From an uncultured Actinomyces sp. (GTDB taxonomy: Bacteria > Actinomycetota > Actinomycetes > Actinomycetales > Actinomycetaceae), in assembly GCA_902773415.1 (NCBI GenBank), contig CACYEE010000041.1, forward strand, positions 1 through 40,177: a DNA stretch of 40,177 nucleotides, given 5' to 3'. Below the pieces are notes generated by a model. The model did not search any database. It worked only from the letters and a program-made list of their open reading frames with translations, and had not been told where the DNA came from. Shown in pieces: positions 15,663 through 22,481 of this stretch. Every line of letters starts with the position of its first letter. Position 1 is the first letter of the stretch. The translations under genes and the position numbers were made by a program.

Positions 15663-18623
15663 GTGGCATCCGAGAGGAAGCCGGGCCGTTCGGGGAACCG
15701 CGGAGCCGGCAGGGCCAGAGGCAGGCAGGCACCGCCTCCGGCTCAGGCAACGGTGCGCCGCGACGGAATCGCACTTGCCTTCATCGCCCTCGCGATCATC
15801 GTCGCGCTGCGCGAATGGGCCGGGCTCTCGGGAATCCTCGGAGGAGTCATCCACCATGCCACCGCAGGGCTTGTGGGCTGGCTGTCGCTGTTCGTTCCCG
15901 TCGTTTTCGCCCTGGTGGCCTTCACGTTCTTCCGGGCCAAAGGGGCGGCGGAAACAAGCCGCCGCGTCGTGGTTGCCATCGTGCTCATCGTCGCCGCGGT
16001 GGCGGGCATCCTTCATGTCGTCATCAAGCCGGTTTCCCCGGTCGAGAACATTGCCGGGGTCGAGGGTGCGGGCGGCCTGGTCGGCTGGGCCGCCGGAGGC
16101 TCCCTGATGGAACTCGTTTCGCAGTGGGGCGCGATTCCCGTTCTCGTCCTCGTCGTCGTCTGGTCGCTGCTGTACGCGACCGACACTCCCGTCCATGCGA
16201 TCTACGAAAGGATTCGCGCCGCCCTGGAACGCGACCCCTATGACGACGGCCATGACGAGCCTGTCGCGAACCGGGGAGCCTCCGCCTCCGTCCCCTACGA
16301 CACGGACCGCGGATACGACGAGGATCCGAAGGGAACCCGCAAGAGGATCAGCCGCTGGCGCGCGGTGGACGCGGATCGGGAAGCAACGCAGATTCTTCCG
16401 TCTTCCGGGAGCGAGATCGAGCCTGCGGAAGGCGACGATTACGCCCGTGCGGCACTCGAGGACCACAAGCGCCTGGGACGCAAGCCGTCTCGGTTTGCCC
16501 GGAAGAACGGCGCGGACAAGGAGACCGAAGCCGTTCCCGACACGGCGGTGCCCTCCGCGCGGACCCCCGAACCTGCCGCGCAGGCAGGCAGCGGGCCGGC
16601 TGCGCCTGCCGCCGCGCAGCAGCTCGTGCTCGACCCGAACATCGCCTACGAGCTTCCGTCGCCGGCCAACCTCAAGACCGGCGCGGCCCATGCCGCGCGT
16701 ACCGCAGCGAACGATCGCGTTGTCGGCCAGCTTCAGCAGGTATTCTCCGATTTCAGCATCAACGCCCAGGTGGTCGGCTTCTCCCGCGGCCCCACCGTCA
16801 CCCAGTACGAGGTCGAGCTCGGCCCCGGCGTCAAGGTCGACAAGATCTCCAACCTGTCGAAGAACATCGCCTATGCCGTAGCCTCCGCAGATGTCCGCAT
16901 CATCTCGCCGATTCCCGGAAAGAGCGCAATCGGCATCGAGATCCCCAATTCCGATCGCGAAACCGTGCTTCTCGGCGATGTCCTGCGTTCCGACGTCGCG
17001 ACGAAGGCAACGCATCCGTTGACGATCGGCGTCGGCAAGAACGTCGAAGGCAAATTCGTCGTCGCGAACCTCGCGAAGATGCCGCATCTGCTCGTCGCGG
17101 GGGCCACGGGCGCCGGAAAGTCCTCGTTCATCAACTCGATGATCACGTCGGTCATGATGCGCGCGACGCCCGACGAGGTCCGCATGATCCTCGTCGATCC
17201 CAAGCGCGTGGAGCTCACGATCTACGCGGGCATTCCGCACCTGATCACCCCGATCATCACGAACCCGAAGAAGGCCGCCGAAGCCCTTGAGTGGGTCGTC
17301 AAGGAGATGGATGCGCGCTACGACGACATGGCCGCCTACCATTTCAAGAACATCGACGACTTCAACGCCGCCGTGCGCTCGGGCAAGGTCACGGCGCACG
17401 ACGAAAACCGCACGCTCCAGCCCTATCCGTACCTTCTCGTCGTCGTCGACGAGCTTGCCGACATGATGATGGTCGCTCCGAAGGACGTCGAGGCCTCCAT
17501 CCAGCGCATCACCCAGCTTGCGCGCGCCGCGGGAATCCACCTGGTGCTCGCCACCCAGCGGCCTTCGGTCGATGTCGTGACGGGCCTCGTCAAGTCGAAC
17601 ATTCCGTCGCGTCTGGCCTTCATGACGTCCTCGTTTGTCGATTCAAAGACGATTCTCGACATGGGCGGCGCCGAGAAGCTCATCGGCCAGGGCGATGCCC
17701 TGTTCTCTCCCGCCGGCGCGAAGCCGATTCGCTTGCAGGGAGCCTGGGTCGACGAGGAGGAGATCGAAGCCGTCGTCGCCTCCTGCAAGAGGCAGCTCCA
17801 GCCGGTCTACCGCGAGGACTTCGAGGATATCCAGAAGGCGAAGAAGCAGCGCGAGAACATCGGCGAGGACCTGGAGATTCTTCTTCAGGCGGCGGAAATC
17901 GTCGTGACGACCCAGCTCGGCTCGACGTCGATGCTTCAGCGAAAGCTCCGGATCGGCTTCGCAAAGGCCGGCCGCATGATGGATCTCCTCGAACAGTACG
18001 AGGTGGTCGGCCCCTCGCAGGGGTCGAAGGCCCGTGACGTCCTCGTGCCTCCTGAAGGCCTCGATGCCGCGCTGGCGATGCTGCGCGGCGAAGACGTGTC
18101 CCCGGCCGAGACCGGCGACGGCGATGCGGAGATTGCCGCAGCCGGGGCTGGCGAGGAAGCGGCAGACAGTCTCGGTTCCGGCGTCGGCGCGGATGGCGTT
18201 CGCGCCGACGCCGATTCCCGGGATTCCGATTTCGGCAGGCAGGAGCTGGTCGAGGCCGACGAAAGGGAGTCCGCGCCGAAGGCCGACGGGGTTTTCGGGA
18301 CCGGCGGCCAGACGCCCTCGGGCACCGGCCCGGTCGGTTTCCTTCCGGCGGAACCGCAGCAGACCCGGCCCCTTGCCGTCTCCTTCCCGAAGGTTCGCGC
18401 AGACGAGGGCGGGGCGGAACCCGATTCTGCACGCCATCCGGGCGCATCGGAAAGCGACAGTCGGGGATTCGCACCGGAAATGCCCCGCGCGTTCCTTGAC
18501 CGCTACGCGCGCGACCCTCTCAAGGATCCGAAGTCGGATGCGGATGCCTGGTTCGAGGCGATCCCGGGCGAAGAAGCCGACGAGGACGCCTGGCAGCTGA
18601 CGGGGCGGCGCGACGACTTCTGA
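15663..18623 (+). CDS. ftsK: FtsK/SpoIIIE DNA translocase with long C-terminal extension
   Basis: This 986-residue protein anchors at the septum and pumps chromosome termini between daughter cells. About four membrane segments lie in residues 35-172, followed by a polar linker to about 310. The motor has Walker A GATGAGKSS (Lys486), the VDPKRVEL segment and Walker B VVVDELADMM (Asp596). The winged-helix gamma domain that reads KOPS-type sequences is about 735-800, with AAEIVVTTQLGSTSMLQRKL. FtsK proteins normally stop shortly after gamma, but here about 180 further residues rich in Asp, Glu, Gly, Ser and Pro follow, ending in a more conserved-looking LDRYARDPLKDPKSD...W segment. The GTG start is set by GGGAGGAAAA. 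Confidence 0.95.
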   Translation: MASERKPGRSGNRGAGRARGRQAPPPAQATVRRDGIALAFIALAIIVALREWAGLSGILGGVIHHATAGLVGWLSLFVPVVFALVAFTFFRAKGAAETSRRVVVAIVLIVAAVAGILHVVIKPVSPVENIAGVEGAGGLVGWAAGGSLMELVSQWGAIPVLVLVVVWSLLYATDTPVHAIYERIRAALERDPYDDGHDEPVANRGASASVPYDTDRGYDEDPKGTRKRISRWRAVDADREATQILPSSGSEIEPAEGDDYARAALEDHKRLGRKPSRFARKNGADKETEAVPDTAVPSARTPEPAAQAGSGPAAPAAAQQLVLDPNIAYELPSPANLKTGAAHAARTAANDRVVGQLQQVFSDFSINAQVVGFSRGPTVTQYEVELGPGVKVDKISNLSKNIAYAVASADVRIISPIPGKSAIGIEIPNSDRETVLLGDVLRSDVATKATHPLTIGVGKNVEGKFVVANLAKMPHLLVAGATGAGKSSFINSMITSVMMRATPDEVRMILVDPKRVELTIYAGIPHLITPIITNPKKAAEALEWVVKEMDARYDDMAAYHFKNIDDFNAAVRSGKVTAHDENRTLQPYPYLLVVVDELADMMMVAPKDVEASIQRITQLARAAGIHLVLATQRPSVDVVTGLVKSNIPSRLAFMTSSFVDSKTILDMGGAEKLIGQGDALFSPAGAKPIRLQGAWVDEEEIEAVVASCKRQLQPVYREDFEDIQKAKKQRENIGEDLEILLQAAEIVVTTQLGSTSMLQRKLRIGFAKAGRMMDLLEQYEVVGPSQGSKARDVLVPPEGLDAALAMLRGEDVSPAETGDGDAEIAAAGAGEEAADSLGSGVGADGVRADADSRDSDFGRQELVEADERESAPKADGVFGTGGQTPSGTGPVGFLPAEPQQTRPLAVSFPKVRADEGGAEPDSARHPGASESDSRGFAPEMPRAFLDRYARDPLKDPKSDADAWFEAIPGEEADEDAWQLTGRRDDF

Positions 18624-18667
18624 ACGCGCGGGCGCGTGCCGAAGATGCCTTCGGCGGCAATGACCGT

Positions 18668-18673
18668 TAGGGT
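18668..18673 (+). promoter_or_regulatory. -10 element of pgsA (leaderless)
   Basis: TAGGGT followed by 6 nt and the ATG at 18680, the same layout as dapA. No ribosome site is visible. Confidence 0.65.
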
Positions 18674-18679
18674 GGTGGC

Positions 18680-19273
18680 ATGACTTCTTCGCACGGCTCG
18701 GCCGGGGGGCCGCCTCTGCTCAATATCGCCAACGTTCTCACCGTGGTGCGGCTGGTGCTCGTTCCCGTGTTCGTCTGGGCCTACTGGAGCGACGCCCCGG
18801 GGCGTGCGGCTGTCGCCTTCGCGGTCTTTGCCCTCGCCGCGCTGACGGACAAGGCGGACGGCTACCTTGCGCGTTCGCGGAATCTCGTCACGAAGTTCGG
18901 GACGATGGCCGATACCATCGCCGACAAGGCCCTGATTGCCGCTGCGATGATCATGCTTTCATGGCATGGGCATCTGTGGTGGTGGGTGACCGTCGTCATG
19001 CTCGGACGCGAGGTTCTCATCTCGGTTCTCAAAATGACGATGGTGCGGTCGAAGGTCATTTCGGCCGCGCGGGGCGGAAAGATCAAGATGTTCCTCCAGT
19101 CGGTCGGAACGGGGATTCTTCTCCTTCCGTGGCGTTCCTGGCTTGAGGGGTGGCATTCGGAGGTTTTCATGTGGCTTGGCTACGCCTGCCTGGCCGTGGC
19201 GCTCTACTTTTCCGTGACCTCCGCATACGGCTATGTCGTGCAGGTCCGTGACATGCGCGATGATGGCGTCTAG
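18680..19273 (+). CDS. pgsA: CDP-diacylglycerol--glycerol-3-phosphate 3-phosphatidyltransferase
   Basis: This 197-residue membrane enzyme belongs to the CDP-alcohol phosphatidyltransferases and makes phosphatidylglycerol phosphate, the precursor of phosphatidylglycerol and cardiolipin. The catalytic signature D-x2-D-G-x2-A-R-x8-G-x3-D-x3-D is complete, starting at LTDKADGYLAR. Four to six hydrophobic helices span the chain. The start at 18680 lies 6 nt after TAGGGT, with no ribosome site (leaderless). In related genomes pgsA sits between ftsK and cinA-clgR; here cinA is missing and the ClgR-like gene follows after 186 bp. The exact acceptor (glycerol 3-phosphate rather than inositol phosphate) is inferred from synteny and overall resemblance. 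Confidence 0.9.
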   Translation: MTSSHGSAGGPPLLNIANVLTVVRLVLVPVFVWAYWSDAPGRAAVAFAVFALAALTDKADGYLARSRNLVTKFGTMADTIADKALIAAAMIMLSWHGHLWWWVTVVMLGREVLISVLKMTMVRSKVISAARGGKIKMFLQSVGTGILLLPWRSWLEGWHSEVFMWLGYACLAVALYFSVTSAYGYVVQVRDMRDDGV

Positions 19274-19288
19274 GCGCATTGCCGGAGA

Positions 19289-19311
19289 GGGGAGGAATCC
19301 CCGCGTTTTTT
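19289..19311 (+). terminator. Possible terminator after pgsA
   Basis: A 5-bp stem GGGGA/TCCCC with a GGAA loop (19289-19302) is followed 3 nt later by six T (19306-19311). The stem is short, but the T-run is unusual for this window. Confidence 0.45.
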
Positions 19312-19342
19312 CAGGTTGGGCGAATCTCAGGATTTTTTCAGG
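19306..19342 (+). repeat. Direct repeat TTTTTTCAGG x2 upstream of the ClgR-like gene
   Basis: Identical 10-mers occur at 19306-19315 and 19333-19342, 27 bp apart (between two and three helical turns). T-runs of this length are rare in the window. Protein binding or UP-element function is possible. Confidence 0.5.
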
Positions 19343-19351
19343 CATCCGCGC

Positions 19352-19357
19352 AACAAT
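19352..19357 (+). promoter_or_regulatory. Candidate -10 element upstream of the ClgR-like gene
   Basis: AACAAT ends 7 nt before a GTG (19365) that opens a 29-codon frame overlapping the regulator gene. It is weak compared with TAGNNT elements. Confidence 0.3.
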
Positions 19358-19364
19358 GGTAGCC

Positions 19365-19454
19365 GTGGCCGAAGTTGAGCCGAGGCGACTCAAGATGCCA
19401 AGGTCACGCTGCGAGCGGGAATACGGATTTCCCGGTTCGCGTTGTTGGGAGTGA
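19365..19454 (+). CDS. Possible 29-residue leader peptide upstream of the ClgR-like gene
   Basis: A short frame from GTG 19365 to TGA 19454 encodes a basic, Cys-containing peptide (begins MAEVEPRRLKM, ends in RCWE). Its stop overlaps an in-frame ATG of the downstream regulator (TGATG) and lies 6 nt before the favoured ATG at 19460. The GTG lies 7 nt after an AACAAT hexamer, the spacing of leaderless genes in this window. It overlaps an imperfect inverted repeat. It may be a real leader peptide that couples translation, or chance; no homologue is recognised. Confidence 0.25.
   Translation: MAEVEPRRLKMPRSRCEREYGFPGSRCWE
19411..19440 (+). promoter_or_regulatory. Imperfect inverted repeat upstream of the ClgR-like gene
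   Basis: GCGAGCGGGAA (19411-19421) and TTCCCGGTTCGC (19429-19440) pair around a 7-nt centre with one bulge. It lies 20 bp before the favoured start and could be an autoregulatory operator, or a hairpin in the leader RNA. Confidence 0.4.
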
Positions 19455-19459
19455 TGAAC

Positions 19460-19855
19460 ATGAAGCTGCGTACCGGCATGATCCGGAAGAACGAGATGGC
19501 ATTGGCGCCGGCCCCCTCCGCTGCGCCAAGCGAGGTCCTTCTTCGCCGCGAGCTTGGAGAAGTGCTTCGAGAATACCGCAACCGCCAGGGGCGCACCCTC
19601 CGCGAGGTGTCCTCCGACGCGGCTGTCTCCCTCGGATACCTTTCCGAGGTCGAGCGTGGCCAGAAGGAAGCCTCCTCGGAGCTTCTTGCCTCGATTTGCC
19701 AGGCTCTCAATGTCCCGCTGAGCCACGTGCTGCGGGTTGTCGCGGACAGGATGGATCTTGCCGAAGGGCGAATGCCGTCCTCGCGGATCGGCACTGTCCG
19801 TGTCTCCGAGATGTCCGACGGGGCCTTCGAGGCCGAGCTGGCGACCATCGCGTGA
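19460..19855 (+). CDS. clgR: XRE-family transcriptional regulator, ClgR-like
   Basis: This 131-residue protein has a lambda-repressor-type helix-turn-helix at about residues 25-85, starting LRRELGEVLREYRNRQGRTLREVSSDAAVSLGYLSEVERGQKEASSELLASICQ in outline, with recognition-helix residues around SLGYLSEVERG. ClgR activates clp protease and related genes in actinobacteria, and its position after pgsA and before a DUF3046 gene matches that neighbourhood. I chose ATG 19460 because GGGAG lies 8 nt upstream; ATG 19454 and GTG 19451 are alternatives. Many ClgR proteins end in small hydrophobic residues that expose them to Clp degradation; this one ends in AELATIA, compatible with that. The symbol rests on family resemblance plus context. 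Confidence 0.82.
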   Translation: MKLRTGMIRKNEMALAPAPSAAPSEVLLRRELGEVLREYRNRQGRTLREVSSDAAVSLGYLSEVERGQKEASSELLASICQALNVPLSHVLRVVADRMDLAEGRMPSSRIGTVRVSEMSDGAFEAELATIA

Positions 19856-20085
19856 CCGAGTCCGAGTTCTGGGCTTGCGTCGACTGGGCCTTCGGATCTG
19901 GGCGAGGCCGTTCCCTCGCTTCCGATCTCGTGCTGGCCTCGCTCGACGGCCGTAGCCCGGCAGATGCGGTGGAGCGGGGCGGCGACCCGCTCCGTGTCTG
20001 GTTCGCGATATGCGAAGCGATGGACCTGCCGGGCGAATATCGGTATCTCCATCGAATCAAGCCCGACGATCGTCCGGTGCGCTGA
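19852..20085 (+). CDS. DUF3046 family protein, 77 aa
   Basis: This 77-residue protein matches DUF3046, a short actinobacterial family (mycobacterial member Rv2738c). Supporting features are the opening TESEFWACVDWAFG, the LASDLVLASLDGRSPADAVERG core and the DPLRVWFAICEAMDLP segment. The GTG start overlaps the clgR stop (GTGA), so the two are translationally coupled. In most relatives recA and recX follow this gene; here a convergent DEAD-box helicase gene follows instead. No membrane segment or signal is seen. Its function is not known; its strict linkage with clgR and recA elsewhere hints at stress or DNA-damage responses. Confidence 0.88.
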   Translation: MTESEFWACVDWAFGSGRGRSLASDLVLASLDGRSPADAVERGGDPLRVWFAICEAMDLPGEYRYLHRIKPDDRPVR

Positions 20086-20157
20086 GCCGGGGCCCTGGCC
20101 GATTCCGTCAGGGGCGGCCATCGGACCGTGCGAGGAGCGGCGGTTTCCGGCCGGCAG

Positions 20158-20200
20158 AAAAAGAGGCGGCATGTACGGGAAGAACCCGGCATGCCGCCTC
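20158..20200 (-). terminator. Rho-independent terminator of the DEAD-box helicase gene
   Basis: On the minus strand an 11-bp stem (20190-20200 with 20163-20173) extended by an inner CGGG/CCCG pairing is followed by five T (20158-20162). It starts 9 bp after the helicase stop and is the clear classical U-tract terminator of the window. Confidence 0.88.
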
Positions 20201-20208
20201 GCGTCGTT

Positions 20209-21774
20209 CTAGTTGCCCGAGTCGTGGGGGCGGTGCGTGCGCTTGCGGTTTCGCCTGCGTCGTTGCGCCGCGTCATGCGAGCTTTCGCGGGCGTCGCTGC
20301 CGTGGCGGCGAGACTCGCCCGAATGCCGGGAACGGCCGGCCTTCCTGCGTCCGGAACTCCGGCGTCGGGTTTCGCTGCGTCGGCCGCGTCCGCGCGATCC
20401 TCCCGTTTCGCCCAGGTCCTCGATTCCTTCGGCGTCGAGGCCGGCGCGCGTGCGCTTGTCCTTCGGCAGCGTTCCGCCGGTTCCCTTGGCGATGCCGAGG
20501 TCGTCGTAAAGATGGTCGGAAGTATGGTACGTCTCGAGGGGTTCGGGCATTGCGAGGCCGAGCTGCCTGTTGATGAGGGCCCAGCGAGGCACGTCGTTCC
20601 AGTCGACGAAGGTCACGGCCGTTCCGGTGTTGCCGGCGCGGCCGGTACGGCCGATCCGATGGAGATAGGTCTTGTCGTCTTCGGGGCACTGGTAGTTGAT
20701 GACGTGCGTGACGTCGTCGACGTCGATTCCTCTGGCGGCCACGTCGGTGGCGACGAGAACGTCGACCTTTCCGTTTCGGAAAGCGCGAAGCGCCTGTTCG
20801 CGTGCGCCTTGGCCGAGATCGCCGTGGAGGGCTCCGGCGGCGAATCCTCTGCCGGAAAGATCCTCGGCGAGGCGTGCGGCGGTGCGCTTGGTGCGCGTGA
20901 AGATGATGGTCAGCCCCCGGCCTTCGGCCTGGAGGATGCGTGCGAGGACCTCGATCTTGTTGAGGGCGTGGCAACGGTAGACCACCTGGCGGGTCTCCTT
21001 GACCGTCTGGCCCGAATCTGCCGGGTCCTGGGCGCGGATATGCGTCGGATGGCTCATGTAGCGGCGGGCCATCGCGACGACGGGGCCGGGCATCGTCGCG
21101 GAGAAGAGCATCGTGTGGCGCGTGGCCGGGGTGGCGGCGAGAATCCTTTCGACGTCCTCCAGGAAGCCGAGGTCGAGCATTTCGTCGGCCTCGTCGAGAA
21201 CGACGGTCCTGACGCGCGAAAGGTCGAGCGATTTGCGGCGCATGAGGTCGATGATGCGACCGGGAGTTCCGACGACGATTTCCGTTCCCCGGCCCAGGGC
21301 GTCCTCCTGAGGTTCGTAGGCGCGTCCGCCGTAGACCTGGACGATGCGAAGGTTGCGGCGGGCGGCGGCATTGGCCAGTTCGACGGCCACCTGGACGGCG
21401 AGCTCGCGCGTGGGAAGCACGACGAGGCCCTGGGGCTTTCCCCGATCGGCTTCGGGGATGTCTTGCCAGCCGACCTCGTCGGGTCCGGCGGAGTTTTCGA
21501 GCATCGGGATGCCGAAGCCGAGGGTCTTTCCCGTGCCGGTTTTCGCTTGGCCGATAATGTCGTTGCGGCGCAGCGCCACGGGAAGCGTCAGCGCCTGGAT
21601 GGGGAAGGGGCAGGTGATGCCATTGCTGGCGAGGGCTTCGACAATCGGGGCCGAAACGCCGAAGTCCGCGAAGGATTTCCGTTCAAGTCCTTCGCCGGTG
21701 CCGCTGATGTCTGCCTTGGGTTCATTGTTTTCGGGCGTGCGGGCACCCGAGGAATCGATGATTCCGGAGGTCAC
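20209..21774 (-). CDS. DEAD-box ATP-dependent RNA helicase (RhlE/CshA-like)
   Basis: This 521-residue helicase remodels RNA and RNPs, typically in ribosome assembly, mRNA decay or cold adaptation. All signature motifs are present: Q motif (about 35-60, PFPIQ), AKTGTGKT (77-84), PTRELA, TPGR, DEAD, SAT, and HRIGRTGRAG in the second RecA domain. The last 100 residues are basic and low complexity with RGR and RRRS repeats, a typical RNA-binding tail. The start is GTG 21774, preceded by AAAGGA. A TAGAAT -10 about 115 nt upstream gives a long leader. The mycobacterial counterpart (rhlE, Rv3211) is likewise near a DUF3107 gene and adnAB. Confidence 0.94.
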   Translation of the reverse strand: MTSGIIDSSGARTPENNEPKADISGTGEGLERKSFADFGVSAPIVEALASNGITCPFPIQALTLPVALRRNDIIGQAKTGTGKTLGFGIPMLENSAGPDEVGWQDIPEADRGKPQGLVVLPTRELAVQVAVELANAAARRNLRIVQVYGGRAYEPQEDALGRGTEIVVGTPGRIIDLMRRKSLDLSRVRTVVLDEADEMLDLGFLEDVERILAATPATRHTMLFSATMPGPVVAMARRYMSHPTHIRAQDPADSGQTVKETRQVVYRCHALNKIEVLARILQAEGRGLTIIFTRTKRTAARLAEDLSGRGFAAGALHGDLGQGAREQALRAFRNGKVDVLVATDVAARGIDVDDVTHVINYQCPEDDKTYLHRIGRTGRAGNTGTAVTFVDWNDVPRWALINRQLGLAMPEPLETYHTSDHLYDDLGIAKGTGGTLPKDKRTRAGLDAEGIEDLGETGGSRGRGRRSETRRRSSGRRKAGRSRHSGESRRHGSDARESSHDAAQRRRRNRKRTHRPHDSGN

Positions 21775-21887
21775 GATCGTCCTTTCGCTACGCGGCGCGC
21801 CGGAAGGAGTTTTGCGCCGCCTGGAGGCAGCCGGTCGCGTGGATTCTGCTCCGGGGACGGGACGACCGGGCAGCCTTGGTCAGTCCC

Positions 21888-21918
21888 ATTCTAGGCGAGC
21901 GGCATTCGGGCATGTCCA
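21888..21918 (-). promoter_or_regulatory. Promoter of the DEAD-box helicase gene
   Basis: On the minus strand TGGACA (21918-21913) and TAGAAT (21893-21888) are separated by 19 bp. The predicted start near 21881 leaves a leader of about 107 nt before the GTG, long for this window. Confidence 0.55.
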
Positions 21919-22051
21919 CGCCGGTCGCGGTTCGCACAAGGTCACACTTTCGGCGCGCTGCCAATCGTGCGGATCGTGGGATTCCCTTGCGTTTCGGGCG
22001 CGCTCCGCGGCGTGCGGGCGGCGTTCGCGGTGCACGCGCGCGGGCGGCCGT

Positions 22052-22273
22052 TCAGAGGCCGAAGCCGACGCGGCGGTTTTCCGCGGCGGCGACTTCGACG
22101 TAGGCGAGGGACTCGAAGGGGACGATTGCGAGCTTGCCTTCCTTGTCGACGAGCTTGAGGGGCTGATGCGACTCGTGGGAGGCGGCGACGAGCGCGTAGA
22201 TGTCCTCGCCGGTCGCGTCGACGTCGAGGGAGATCTCCCTGCTGGTGTCGCGGATTCCGATGTTGACCTGCAT
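22052..22273 (-). CDS. DUF3107 family protein, 73 aa
   Basis: This 73-residue protein matches DUF3107, a small actinobacterial family (mycobacterial Rv3208A/TB9.4, recognised from memory). It opens MQVNIGIRDTSREISLD and ends with the conserved AYVEVAAAENRRVGFG segment. It has no signal or membrane helix. The ATG is supported by GAAAGGAG at good spacing. The gene is divergent from adnA with a 208-bp gap and lies downstream of the helicase promoter on the same side. Its function is unknown. Confidence 0.9.
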   Translation of the reverse strand: MQVNIGIRDTSREISLDVDATGEDIYALVAASHESHQPLKLVDKEGKLAIVPFESLAYVEVAAAENRRVGFGL

Positions 22274-22295
22274 GATGGCTCCTTTCTCCGGCTCT

Positions 22296-22319
22296 AGGAT
22301 ATACCGGCCGCAGGCCGGT
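22296..22319 (-). promoter_or_regulatory. DUF3107 promoter with overlapping palindrome
   Basis: TATCCT on the minus strand (22301-22296) is a -10 that gives a leader of about 15 nt. Directly upstream, in the -35/-10 spacer, is a perfect 7-bp inverted repeat with a 3-nt centre (22303-22319), a candidate operator. Confidence 0.4.
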
Positions 22320-22410
22320 GGCGACGCGGGCGGGCCCGTTTATTCGTGGGGCGAACGCGCCGGCGGGCGTGCTCCGGGAATTTTCCCCGGTTTGCCTTTG
22401 CGGCCCGCTG

Positions 22411-22416
22411 TAGTGT
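22411..22416 (+). promoter_or_regulatory. -10 element of adnAB
   Basis: TAGTGT gives a predicted start near 22423 and a leader of about 60 nt ending in the GGAAGGGGAG ribosome site. No SOS-box-like GAAC-N4-GTTC motif is visible nearby. Confidence 0.45.
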
Positions 22417-22481
22417 TGTGGCGGAACGACGACGGGGCCCGTGCCGCCGGCAGGCCGGGCATGAACGGAAGGGGAGCGGAC

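Noticed and set aside
13273..15774. Open frame of over 800 codons on the minus strand opposite dapA and rnj
   Set aside because: The opposite strand carries two unmistakable enzymes; the minus frame has low-complexity Asp/Val/Gly composition typical of shadows.
22274..22481. LexA/SOS box upstream of adnAB
   Set aside because: I found no GAAC-N4-GTTC-like palindrome in the gap.
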